From contig NZ_JAQGCZ010000018.1 of assembly GCF_027706845.1 (NCBI RefSeq), positions 30,012 through 94,011 of the forward strand: a stretch of 64,000 bases of DNA, given 5' to 3'. Positions 1 through 7,723 of the stretch are shown here, piece by piece. The stretch is from Mycolicibacterium sp. BiH015 (GTDB lineage: Bacteria > Actinomycetota > Actinomycetes > Mycobacteriales > Mycobacteriaceae). The position numbers were made by a program, and so were the translations under genes. A model generated the notes under the pieces. It was given only the letters and a program-made list of their open reading frames with translations, had not been told where the DNA came from and searched no databases. The number at the start of each line of letters is the position of its first letter. Position 1 is the first letter of the stretch.

Positions 1-184
1 AAAAAGCCTCTTCGATCTAGCACCTTCAGACCGAGTCGACCCCGGGTGGCGGGCATAGGGCCCCCGGCGGGATCCGACGCGGGCATCAACGCGCCGCAAT
101 CTTCGGTGGTGCAGCGCAGGCCGCAAACACCAGTGCACATGCGGTGGCGAGCCTGTGTGGCTGAAGGAGGATTCGGCTCGCGAA
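1..184. other. Left-edge stretch with no supported gene
   Basis: No convincing gene is seen. On the minus strand a frame is open from an ATG at 141 to the window edge (47 codons) and would begin with four cysteines in its first 15 residues. It has no ribosome binding site and only moderate third-position GC, so I do not call it. A GAAGGAGG string at about 163-170 on the plus strand is not followed by a credible start. Confidence 0.3.
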
Positions 185-937
185 TCACACCTTCCGGATG
201 GTCCCGTAGTAGCCCAGGATCGAGTCCGACTGGTCGGTCGCATGCGTCAGCACGGCGTAGGACCTGATGAACGACTCCCCCACGCAGCCATCGATCTTCA
301 CCTGGAAACCACTGATCGACACCCACGGGTCGTTACCGGTGAACTCCTTGCGCCCGACAGGAACGGTGTTGATGAGACCCGGCCTGAGACCGACCGCGAT
401 GCCACCCGTGATTGGTGCAGACAGCACCGGCGCGATGCCGTCGATGAACTCGCCCTCCCCATCGAGTCCCACCAGACCCAGAGACGGCGTGAGTCCGGCA
501 GAACCCGTGATGGTGACGCCGTTGGCGCCCATGTCGATGCCACAACCTATCTGGTAACCCACCTCCAACACCCCTCGCGGCGGCACGGAGCCCTCCGGCC
601 CGACCAGCGAACCGTTGAACACGCCACTGACGACGTAACTTCGCGAAGACAACGCGGTGGTCAGGGGGTTGACGTTGCGTATCACCTCGTCCTTGGCGCC
701 AACGGTCAACGTCCAGCCGTTAGGTGCCGTGGTCGTCGACGGTGGAGCGGAAATGATCAGGGCGTCCGCGCCCGGCGCGATAACGCCTGCTGCGTGGGCG
801 ACAGGAGCCGGGCCACCGACGGTCGGGTCGAGCACCGGGGCGACGACATCGGGTGCAGGATCGGCGGCCGCGGAAAACGCGGTCGTCGGCAGAAGCACCC
901 AGACGATGCTGAGTGCACCGAGCCACCTCAGCTTCAC
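185..937 (-). CDS. MspA-family porin-like secreted protein
   Basis: This 250-residue protein has an N-terminal signal peptide (about residues 1-25, ending at an Ala-Ala-Asp site), a Pro/Ala-rich linker and an MspA-type beta domain. The MspA marks are Trp-Thr-Leu-Thr-Val near residue 75, a Gly-Tyr-Gln-Ile-Gly strand at 127-131 and a C-terminal SYAVLT...YYGT segment. MspA proteins form octameric outer-membrane channels for small hydrophilic solutes. It is longer than classical MspA (about 210 residues) and has two cysteines (C132, C218), which MspA lacks and which could form a disulfide. It may therefore be a relative with another outer-membrane role. The gene is monocistronic, and the upstream DNA holds a direct repeat. 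Confidence 0.85.
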   Translation of the reverse strand: MKLRWLGALSIVWVLLPTTAFSAAADPAPDVVAPVLDPTVGGPAPVAHAAGVIAPGADALIISAPPSTTTAPNGWTLTVGAKDEVIRNVNPLTTALSSRSYVVSGVFNGSLVGPEGSVPPRGVLEVGYQIGCGIDMGANGVTITGSAGLTPSLGLVGLDGEGEFIDGIAPVLSAPITGGIAVGLRPGLINTVPVGRKEFTGNDPWVSISGFQVKIDGCVGESFIRSYAVLTHATDQSDSILGYYGTIRKV

Positions 938-964
938 GAGCGGAAACCTACTATCGGATTCGGT

Positions 965-1020
965 TAGAACGCCTCACCAATATCAACTTGTGATGCGCTG
1001 CAAGCATATTGTGATGTGCA
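965..1020 (-). promoter_or_regulatory. Candidate control region of the porin-like gene
   Basis: About 30-85 bp upstream of the porin-like start are two copies of TTGTGATG, at 988-995 and 1009-1016, 21 bp apart (two helical turns). Each is followed by a GC-TGCA type sequence. The TGTGA core looks like a CRP-family half site, but the matching inverted half is poor. At 965-979 is TAGAACGCCTCACCA, which recurs with one change at 16485-16499 upstream of another minus-strand gene. The role is inferred only from position and repetition. Confidence 0.35.
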
Positions 1021-1083
1021 GCGCCGGGCAGCCTTCGCCTCGGCCGGATTGATCCTCACCAGCGCCGACAGGATGACGCACTG

Positions 1084-1290
1084 ATGAAGCCGAGCACCGC
1101 GTGCAAGGGCGGCGGGAAGACGTGGTCGGTGAACAAGGATGGCAAGCCGATCTGCCCCGGTTGCCACAGAGCGTTCAGCACGGTGGCCGGTTACGGAAAG
1201 ACTGTGCGCGACATGCCAACCGTCCCGCCCCACCCCCGTCCGGGCCGCCACGATGCGCTGAAATTCCGGCGTGTCCGGCCCGCCGAATGA
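1084..1290 (+). CDS. Small CPGCH-motif protein, unknown function
   Basis: This putative 68-residue protein starts with an ATG 146 bp beyond the divergent porin-like start. The N-terminal half holds C7, a Gly-Gly-Gly-Lys-Thr-Trp stretch and a Cys-Pro-Gly-Cys-His motif (C24, C27, H28), which suggests a small metal-binding or redox-active knuckle. The C-terminus is basic and Pro-rich. I do not recognise a family. The organised Cys motif makes it more than a chance frame, but the short length and lack of a strong ribosome binding site keep confidence low. Confidence 0.4.
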   Translation: MKPSTACKGGGKTWSVNKDGKPICPGCHRAFSTVAGYGKTVRDMPTVPPHPRPGRHDALKFRRVRPAE

Positions 1291-1408
1291 CATCGGTCAA
1301 CGCTGCTGTCTGGCAACGGTTAATCATTCCGGGACCGTCGGCCCGGTCTCGCCGAGCCCGAAGCGATTCCGTGTCCTTCAGCGCCTGACCTGGTCTTCTG
1401 TTTAGGGT

Positions 1409-2896
1409 GTGCCTGTGGAAGGCACGGTGTTCGGGCGCTACCGCCTCGTCGAACTCATGGGGCGCGGCGGCATGGGCGAGGTCTGGCGGGCCCACGACAC
1501 CGAGACGAACAACCGGGTCGTCGCGATCAAGGTCCTGCCGTCCCACCTGGCTGCCGACGAAACATATGCGCGCAGGTTCCGCCGGGAGGCCGACGCCGCG
1601 GCGCGCCTGAACAATCCGCACATCGTTCCCATCCACAACTACGGCGAGATCGACGGGCGCCTCTACGTCGACATGCGGTTGATCGAGGGCCGCGACCTCC
1701 AGGAGGTGTTGTCCGCCGGCCCACTGGATCCCGCCCGCGCTGTGCGAATCGTCGAGCAAGTTGCCAAAGCACTCCACGCAGCCCACAAGATCGGCCTGGT
1801 GCACCGGGATGTCAAGCCCTCGAACATCTTGGTCGACGAGGACGACTTCGCCTACCTCATCGATTTCGGAATCGCCCGCGCGACCGACGAAACAGCACTG
1901 ACGAGTACCGGCGCAGTGATCGGCACATACCACTACATGGCGCCGGAGAGGTTGGGCGCCGGCGAGGCTGATGCCCGGTCCGACATCTATGCGCTGGCGT
2001 GCGTCCTGTTCGAATGCCTCACCGGAAATCGCCCGTTTCCCGGCGCCTCGGTGGAAAGTCAGGTGGCCGGCCACCTCACTGCTCCGCCGCCTCAACCTTC
2101 GGCCGCATCCCCCGGCGTGCCCGCCGACCTCGATGCGGTCATCCGTGACGGCATGGCCAAGAATCCGGACGACCGCTTTCAGTCCACGGTGGAGCTGGCC
2201 CGTGCCGCACGCGAGGCGATCACCGTTCCGACGTCTCGCCCGGCACCGGCAGTTCCCCCGGTCACCTGGAATTCCGACGCGTCGCCTTTCGCCGCGACCC
2301 AACCGGGTTGGGTGCCACTGCCTCCGGCGACGACACCGACCCCGTGGTGGCGACGCAGAAAGATCGTCATCCCCGTCGCTGCCGTCTCGACACTGGCGAT
2401 TGCCGCCGCGATCATCGGTACGACGATGGTTCTCGGGGACAACGGCACCGCCGAGATCATCCCGACCGCCCAGCCGCCGTCGGCACCCCTCAAGTCTTTG
2501 GCGCCTCCCCCCACGGTGCCGACTCCGTCCGTGGCGTCTCCAGCACCTGGACCGACGCTCATCGGCGGCACGGATTTCGCTGGTACCTATATGAATTCAC
2601 CGTCCGGCAGCACGTGGGTCGCGACACCGTGCGGGCCCGGCTGCGCCACCGTGTCGTCCAGCGCCGGCTGGAGCGGCCAAGCGCGCCTGGAAAACGGCCA
2701 GTGGCGAATGCAGGTTCCAAGAGCTGACGCGGTGACGTGCAACACCGGCGAAATCCATTCTGGAACGACAGATTTCACATTCGACCCGGAGAATTTCAGA
2801 GGCATTGCCATCGGCACGACGGACGGCCCGGCGTGCGGTTTCGCACCTCAGTACACCGGCTTGCCCACGAACTTCAGTCTGACCAAGGTCAATTGA
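1409..2896 (+). CDS. Receptor-type Ser/Thr protein kinase (PknF/PknH class)
   Basis: This 495-residue transmembrane kinase has a cytoplasmic catalytic domain at about 1-270: glycine loop GRGGMG (18-23), catalytic Lys41, HRD (132-134), DFG (152-154), a Thr/Ser-rich activation loop and APE (178-180). A Pro-rich linker follows, then one membrane helix (about 318-342) and an extracytoplasmic domain with four cysteines (C408, C412 in a CGPGC motif, C444, C476). The sensor presumably reads an envelope signal. Start: GTG at 1409, with another GTG two codons later. The convergent neighbour at 2915 is a secreted protein with the same four-Cys pattern, which suggests shared ancestry of the sensor domain. 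Confidence 0.93.
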   Translation: MPVEGTVFGRYRLVELMGRGGMGEVWRAHDTETNNRVVAIKVLPSHLAADETYARRFRREADAAARLNNPHIVPIHNYGEIDGRLYVDMRLIEGRDLQEVLSAGPLDPARAVRIVEQVAKALHAAHKIGLVHRDVKPSNILVDEDDFAYLIDFGIARATDETALTSTGAVIGTYHYMAPERLGAGEADARSDIYALACVLFECLTGNRPFPGASVESQVAGHLTAPPPQPSAASPGVPADLDAVIRDGMAKNPDDRFQSTVELARAAREAITVPTSRPAPAVPPVTWNSDASPFAATQPGWVPLPPATTPTPWWRRRKIVIPVAAVSTLAIAAAIIGTTMVLGDNGTAEIIPTAQPPSAPLKSLAPPPTVPTPSVASPAPGPTLIGGTDFAGTYMNSPSGSTWVATPCGPGCATVSSSAGWSGQARLENGQWRMQVPRADAVTCNTGEIHSGTTDFTFDPENFRGIAIGTTDGPACGFAPQYTGLPTNFSLTKVN

Positions 2897-2914
2897 CCTG
2901 AGCCGGGACGCGCG

Positions 2915-3334
2915 TCAGGCCGGGACGAGAACGAAGGTTGTCGATCCGACAGGACCGTTGTTGCCGCAGGGATTCGGCCCGTTCAGCGTGTAGAGCCCGT
3001 TCGTGCCGTCGAGGTTGAACGTGTACCGGGCGAGCACATCGACGGCGCGACCGTCGGGACAGAACGCTCCGCCGGGCACGAACTGGTCCAGCACGTACTG
3101 CGCGCCTTGGATGCGGGCCTGGCCCTGATCCCTGTTGTTCTCGAGGTTGAACAGGCTGATGCAGCCAGGACCGCAACTGTCGACACGCATGCTGATGTCC
3201 TCGGTGGCACCGGTGGCCATGACGGACCGGTACTCATACAGGCCCGGGGCGAGATCGGCATGCGCGGGTGCCGCCAGCGCAACGGCGGTGGCACAGACAC
3301 CGGCGGCCACCGCACTCGCGGTCAGGTTTCTCAT
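2915..3334 (-). CDS. Secreted four-cysteine protein related to the kinase sensor domain
   Basis: This 139-residue protein has a signal peptide (about 1-26, cleavage after Ala-His-Ala). The mature part carries CGPGC at 54-58, then C92 and C123. The adjacent kinase has CGPGC at 408-412, then C444 and C476. The Cys spacings are almost the same, and both share a Gln-Ala-Arg segment after the first Cys pair and a Cys-x-Gly-Phe/Asn ending. It looks like a free-standing copy of the extracytoplasmic domain, probably with two disulfides. No enzymatic motif is visible. The genes converge with 18 bp between stops. Confidence 0.75.
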   Translation of the reverse strand: MRNLTASAVAAGVCATAVALAAPAHADLAPGLYEYRSVMATGATEDISMRVDSCGPGCISLFNLENNRDQGQARIQGAQYVLDQFVPGGAFCPDGRAVDVLARYTFNLDGTNGLYTLNGPNPCGNNGPVGSTTFVLVPA

Positions 3335-3432
3335 GCTGCCTCCTTCGCGCTGATCGGCGCTTTACCGAGAGTCTAGGAAGCCGTCGCTGGGCCCCGGATC
3401 GTTTTCGTCGAAGGGCGGCCGGCGCGAGCTTG

Positions 3433-3714
3433 TCAGATACCCGTACACAGCGACACGAACGGAATCGGCGCGCAGATTCCGATCGAGAAGCCCGGCGTGG
3501 GGTCTCCGTTCCACGGCGGCGGCGGTGGGGGCGGGGGCGGCGGCGGAGCCGGGGGAAGCGGCGCAACGACACAGGTATTCGACGGTGCGTCGTACACCGT
3601 GCCGGCGCCGCATTCGGCGGCCTGAGCACTTCCCGCCGCGAGCGCCAACAACGAAGCCGGAAGCGCCACCACCGCGGCGACCGGCAACGCCACTCGTATC
3701 GATCTTGTCCGCAT
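3433..3714 (-). CDS. Small secreted proline-rich protein
   Basis: This is a 93-residue exported protein of unknown role. The start is ATG at 3714, chosen because AGGAGG sits 7-8 nt upstream; a frame extension to 3786 exists but lacks such a site. It has a signal peptide of about 30 residues ending Ala-Gln-Ala-Ala, a short Cys-containing stretch, a run of about a dozen prolines, and a hydrophobic Cys-containing tail. It belongs with the many short Pro-rich secreted proteins of mycobacteria. It is transcribed towards, but separated from, the gene at 2915. Confidence 0.65.
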   Translation of the reverse strand: MRTRSIRVALPVAAVVALPASLLALAAGSAQAAECGAGTVYDAPSNTCVVAPLPPAPPPPPPPPPPPWNGDPTPGFSIGICAPIPFVSLCTGI

Positions 3715-3802
3715 CCGGGCCTCCTGCGATGAACCCCGACCCACACTGCGTACTCGCATCGTAGTCCTGCGGCGCGATGCGTTCATCCCACTTCGCGAGT
3801 CG

Positions 3803-4435
3803 CTACGACCACTCCGCCAGGATGCGCATCTTGCCCGCCTTCACCGCGGCGTCCTTGCGGCGCTTCTTCAGGATCGGTGCGAACGCATTGTGGTCGTTGT
3901 TCTGAATATTCAAAGGCAGATCCAGTGCGCCGATCAGCTTGGCCTCCAGGTACCAGGGCTCCGGATGCAGAACCCAGGACACCGCGACATTCTCGGCCAT
4001 CCACCGGGTCAGGATCGCTTCCCCGCCTGCGAAGGTCTGTCGCTTGCCCGAGCCGATCCGGCGTAGCGCGAAACCCAGTTGGTCGCCGAGAAGGACACCG
4101 AGCGACTTACGCAGCGTCGACCCGTCTGCGCTGGCGTTGCCGGCACCGAAGTGGTAGCGGATGCGCTTGCGCAGATCCTGTGGCGCCTGGGGCTTGCCGT
4201 CGGCGCGGGGCGGCCCGGGACTTGTTCCGACGTACAGCAGCGTCCAGCCGTCGCGCTGCGCACAGCCGGAGACATCGATGTCACCTGGAATCTGACGGAA
4301 CCACCACCCGTGAGCGCCCGCGGCCGCCGGCACGGGGTCGGCGTCGCCGAACACTTCGTCCCGCGTATATCGTTGCGCTGCAAGGAAGTTCGCGACAGCT
4401 TGGGCGTTGCGCCTCGCAGACATCGACTCGGCCAT
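3803..4435 (-). CDS. GIY-YIG-like domain protein
   Basis: This 210-residue cytosolic protein has a segment around residues 64-110 resembling the GIY-YIG nuclease fold: a Trp-Thr-Leu-Leu-Tyr-Val-Gly-Thr strand (GIY-like), an Arg-Lys-Arg-Ile helix and a later Ser-Thr-Leu-Arg-Lys-Ser-Leu helix. A Glu and an Asn-Asn-rich C-terminal part could complete the active site. Such proteins act in DNA cleavage or repair, but this subgroup is uncharacterised as far as I know. ATG at 4423 is an alternative start. It lies 31 bp downstream of the lytic transglycosylase gene. Confidence 0.55.
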   Translation of the reverse strand: MAESMSARRNAQAVANFLAAQRYTRDEVFGDADPVPAAAGAHGWWFRQIPGDIDVSGCAQRDGWTLLYVGTSPGPPRADGKPQAPQDLRKRIRYHFGAGNASADGSTLRKSLGVLLGDQLGFALRRIGSGKRQTFAGGEAILTRWMAENVAVSWVLHPEPWYLEAKLIGALDLPLNIQNNDHNAFAPILKKRRKDAAVKAGKMRILAEWS

Positions 4436-4466
4436 GGGATGCAGCGTAGCCGGGATCGGCCGGGGT

Positions 4467-5378
4467 TCACTGCGGGTGGTGCTTCAGGTACTCCTCCACG
4501 GGAATGGGCGAGGTCGAGGAATAGCCGACCGGCAGAACCACGTCACCGGCCACCGTGTTGTAGTACACGTCCCACCGGTGGTAGCCCGCGAAAACGGCTG
4601 GGTCGGCTCCGATCAGCGTGGCGTACTGGTTGATCGCGCGCACGTACTGGCGTGAATTGTTGTATTGATAGAGCGCGTGGTCGCGGTCGCGCACGAAGCC
4701 GTGTGCGGCGAGGAACCGTCCGGCCGCCATGATGCTGTCGTGCGGGTCGAGGATGTCGGTCCCCGCACCATGCGTCGCGAAGGTCGACGGCATGAATTGC
4801 ATCGGTCCCTGCGCTCCGGCAGTGCTGACACCTGAGATGCGGCCGTACGCGGTCTCCACGAAATTGATGGCCGCCAGGTAGTTCCAACCGACACCCGAAG
4901 CCGACTCGGCTTTGCGGTAGTAGCTCAGCAGTTCGTCGGCGGGTCGCGGCGGGTTGATCCGCCAGGCCGGCAACGTCGGTTTGCCGCGGCCCATCGCACC
5001 CAGTTGCCTACGCGCGTCGATGTTGCGGTCGTACACATCGAGAAGCGTTCGGGGTACGCGGGCACGCGCAACCGGATCCCACTCGGGGTGCCTGGCGAGC
5101 ACGCGGTAGGCCTTCTGCTGCCTGCGTGCAGCGGCGGTCAGCGTCTCCTCCGAGGACTGTCGATCGCGCAGGGCATGCTCGTCGGCGACGAGGTCGTCGA
5201 CGATTCGTGCCGGATCCGAGGCGAGCACCGGTTGTGCGGCCCTCAGCACGGGCGGCTGAGCCGCCTGTGTACCGGCCGTGTCGGGTGGCGCAGTGTCGCC
5301 GCTCGGAGGCGCAGGCACGGAGCATCCGACGAGCACAGATGCGGCCAACGCCGCGACGCCAACCCGATTGCCGCTCAA
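4467..5378 (-). CDS. Lytic transglycosylase lipoprotein (SLT/MltB-like)
   Basis: This 303-residue lipoprotein has a signal peptide ending in a Leu-Val-Gly-Cys lipobox (C19), a Pro/Ala-rich linker, a helical region and a C-terminal goose-lysozyme/SLT-like domain. The catalytic Glu is probably E175 in Asn-Phe-Val-Glu-Thr, followed by the family's GPMQFMPSTF motif (191-200) and a Tyr-Asn-Asn-Ser segment. It would cleave glycan strands of peptidoglycan outside the membrane during wall remodelling. The divergent gene at 5458 also looks like a cell-wall enzyme. Confidence 0.85.
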   Translation of the reverse strand: MSGNRVGVAALAASVLVGCSVPAPPSGDTAPPDTAGTQAAQPPVLRAAQPVLASDPARIVDDLVADEHALRDRQSSEETLTAAARRQQKAYRVLARHPEWDPVARARVPRTLLDVYDRNIDARRQLGAMGRGKPTLPAWRINPPRPADELLSYYRKAESASGVGWNYLAAINFVETAYGRISGVSTAGAQGPMQFMPSTFATHGAGTDILDPHDSIMAAGRFLAAHGFVRDRDHALYQYNNSRQYVRAINQYATLIGADPAVFAGYHRWDVYYNTVAGDVVLPVGYSSTSPIPVEEYLKHHPQ

Positions 5379-5457
5379 TGCCTTCTCCTCGACGAGGCTT
5401 CACCGTGATCCAACTAGTCTGACCGATCCGGGTGGACTAGCGACGTACAGTGGCCCA

Positions 5458-6273
5458 ATGCTGCGGTGCATCAAGACCCTCTGCCGACTTGCCTGTGTCG
5501 GCGTGGTGCTCACGACCCTCGCCGGCGCAGCGACGGTGTCCGCCGCGGCGGCGCCGGGAGTTCGCATCACCGACGGCAGCGATCAGAACCTGCAATCGAT
5601 GCTCGCCGCGATCGCCGACGCCCCGAATGCCGATCGGGGTGCGCACGCGGAATACATCTCCCGGCTTTTCCTGGGAACGCCCTACGGCGCACACACTCTC
5701 ATCGGTTCGGCGACCGAACCCGAGCAGCATGTCGTGGAGCTCGAACGCGTCGACTGCTTCACCTACGCCGATTACGTCGAAGCACTCAAACGGTCCGACA
5801 GCCGCGACGAGTTCATCGCAAACCTGGTCGGCGTCCGGTACAAGAACGGCGATGTCTCGTTCGAGAACCGAAAGCACTTCTTCACGGACTGGTCTGCATC
5901 TGCGCCCGCGCTCGCCACCGACGTCACCGCAGGCCTGAGCGACAACGCGGTGCAAACATCCAAGCGTCTCAACAGCAAGGACGACGGCGGCGTGTACCTA
6001 CCGGGATTGCCGGTCGTCCCGCGAACCGTCACCTACGTTCCCAGTGAGCAGGTGGACGACGATGTTGTGAGTCGGCTCGCCACGGGCGATTACCTCGGGG
6101 CGTACGCCCAGGACGGCGGGCTCGACGTCACCCACGTCGGCATGTTCATCGACGCGCCGGACGGCCCGGTGTTCCGACATGCGTCGTCACAGAGCGGTCG
6201 TGTGATCGACACTCCGCTGTCGGCATATCTGGGCACCATCGACGGGATCGTGGTGCTCCGACCGGTGATGTGA
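5458..6273 (+). CDS. Exported DUF1460 (amidase-like) protein
   Basis: This 271-residue protein has a signal sequence (about 1-32, ending Ala-Ala-Ala-Ala). The mature part matches the DUF1460 family, an NlpC/P60-like Cys-hydrolase fold: Val-Asp-Cys-Phe-Thr supplies the likely nucleophile Cys and His-Val-Gly-Met-Phe the likely His. The family has been linked to N-acetylmuramoyl-L-alanine amidase activity. The ATG at 5458 starts the signal peptide; the open frame upstream to 5278 has none. It diverges from the lytic transglycosylase gene (79 bp apart), so the pair may share control of wall turnover. Confidence 0.8.
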   Translation: MLRCIKTLCRLACVGVVLTTLAGAATVSAAAAPGVRITDGSDQNLQSMLAAIADAPNADRGAHAEYISRLFLGTPYGAHTLIGSATEPEQHVVELERVDCFTYADYVEALKRSDSRDEFIANLVGVRYKNGDVSFENRKHFFTDWSASAPALATDVTAGLSDNAVQTSKRLNSKDDGGVYLPGLPVVPRTVTYVPSEQVDDDVVSRLATGDYLGAYAQDGGLDVTHVGMFIDAPDGPVFRHASSQSGRVIDTPLSAYLGTIDGIVVLRPVM

Positions 6274-6278
6274 GGCAC

Positions 6279-7169
6279 CTAGATACCCAGCGTTGTGCCC
6301 GTCTCGCGCTCGGCGAACTCCCACAGCTTCTGCGCGTCCGCGTAGTCGCAGGCGGCCGGCGCCCGGCCGCTGAGGGTCGGCGGGCCCTGTAGGCCGAACC
6401 TGCCCGCGATTCCCACATAGCTCCCCGGCGGGATCGGTTCGGTGATGCAGTACAGCGTCGGGGCCGCGCCGGCGTGGATGTCGTTGCCGACGACACCGGC
6501 TATTCGGTTCACCGTCGAATGGAATGCGGTCATGATCCGTGTGTCGGACATCTTGGCCAGGTTCGACGACACCCAGCCCGGGTGAGTCAGGTAGGTGGTG
6601 ACCGGCGAGCCCGCTGCGCGCAGTCGGCGGTCGAGTTCGAGGCCCCACAACATCACGGCCAGCTTCGAGCGTGCGTAAGCCGGGAAGGCCGACCATTTGT
6701 GCGTCCGCAGATGGGGGTCGTCGAACGCGATTGCCGCCGACTTGTGGGCGTCGGATCCCACGTTGATGATCTTCGATCGCACCCGTTCGAAGAGCAGATT
6801 GGTCAGAGCGAACGGGCCGAGGAAGTTTGTGCCCATGGTCGTCTCGAAGCCGTCCACGGTGTCGCCGCGGTGTTGAGCCACGAGTCCGGCGTTGTTGATC
6901 AGGATGTCGACGTAACCGTCGAACAGTCCGGGAAAAGCTCTGACGGACGATAGGTCGGCGAGGTCGAGTTTGACGACGGAGGTGTCGCCGCCCATCTCCG
7001 TTGCGCGCTGTGCGCCGAGGTCGAGGTTTCGGACGGCGAGGATGACGTGGGCTCCGGCTCGGGCGAGCGCCGTCGCGGTTCCCAGGCCGACCCCGTTCGT
7101 CGAACCTGTGACGATGACGCGTGTACCGGTCATGTCGCCGAGCCGCTTTTCCGACCATGTCGTTGCCAC
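6279..7169 (-). CDS. Short-chain dehydrogenase (retinol-dehydrogenase-like SDR)
   Basis: This 296-residue NAD(P)-dependent oxidoreductase of the extended Trp-Ser-Glu-Lys group has a TGSTNGVGLG cofactor loop (22-31), an NNAG motif (about 92-95), a Ser for catalysis and Tyr-Ala-Arg-Ser-Lys as the Tyr-x3-Lys pair. The start is a GTG; ATG at 7133 would remove the conserved leader. The substrate is unknown. It converges with the DUF1460 gene (5 bp) and diverges from the SnoaL-like gene at 7243. Confidence 0.85.
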   Translation of the reverse strand: MATTWSEKRLGDMTGTRVIVTGSTNGVGLGTATALARAGAHVILAVRNLDLGAQRATEMGGDTSVVKLDLADLSSVRAFPGLFDGYVDILINNAGLVAQHRGDTVDGFETTMGTNFLGPFALTNLLFERVRSKIINVGSDAHKSAAIAFDDPHLRTHKWSAFPAYARSKLAVMLWGLELDRRLRAAGSPVTTYLTHPGWVSSNLAKMSDTRIMTAFHSTVNRIAGVVGNDIHAGAAPTLYCITEPIPPGSYVGIAGRFGLQGPPTLSGRAPAACDYADAQKLWEFAERETGTTLGI

Positions 7170-7242
7170 GCCCCGAGGTTAGCTGCGCCGACGAACAACA
7201 CAACCGTTGACATGACAGTTTCTGACTGGTTGTCTACCGGCG

Positions 7243-7686
7243 ATGAGCGACGCCGCCCGCGAGATCGAGAACTTGGTGTACACGTACGCCGAGCGGATCG
7301 ATGCGGGCGACCTGGACGGAGTGGCCGCGTTGTTCGCGCACGGTCGGATCTGCGGCATGGAGGACGGTCCGCCGGAGACAGTCTTCGAAGGCACGACACG
7401 GGTGCGGCAGATGTACGACATGGCGACGCGCCTCTACGAGGACGGGACCCCGAAGACCAAACACTTCACCACCAACGTGATCCTGCGAGTCGACGAGGAT
7501 GCCGGTACCGCCAGCGGCAGCGCGTACTACTGCGTCACGCAGGCGACTCCGGACCTGCCGCTGCAGGTGATCGTGACCGGAAGGTACCGGGACACCTTCC
7601 ACCGCATCGACGGCGCCTGGTGGTTCGACACCCGCATCATGTTCGTCGACCAGGTCGGCGACACCAGCCATCACCTGAAGTTCTGA
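7243..7686 (+). CDS. SnoaL-like (NTF2-fold) protein
   Basis: This 147-residue single-domain protein has the opening helix Glu-Ile-Glu-Asn-Leu-Val-Tyr-Thr-Tyr-Ala, a Asp-Gly-Val-Ala-Ala-Leu-Phe turn, and a C-terminal Trp-Trp-Phe-Asp-Thr-Arg sheet. These are typical of SnoaL-like polyketide cyclase/isomerase or hydratase relatives. It is the first gene of a same-strand catabolic set (7243-13053), so it may isomerise or hydrate a ring or acyl intermediate. The role is inferred from context. Confidence 0.8.
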   Translation: MSDAAREIENLVYTYAERIDAGDLDGVAALFAHGRICGMEDGPPETVFEGTTRVRQMYDMATRLYEDGTPKTKHFTTNVILRVDEDAGTASGSAYYCVTQATPDLPLQVIVTGRYRDTFHRIDGAWWFDTRIMFVDQVGDTSHHLKF

Positions 7687-7723
7687 CAGATTCCGAGCCG
7701 CCGCAACCGCATAGGAGGACACG

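Noticed and set aside
1..141. Minus-strand partial gene running off the left edge
   Set aside because: Open frame of 47 codons with clustered Cys, but no ribosome binding site and weak codon bias. Sequence left of the window would be needed.
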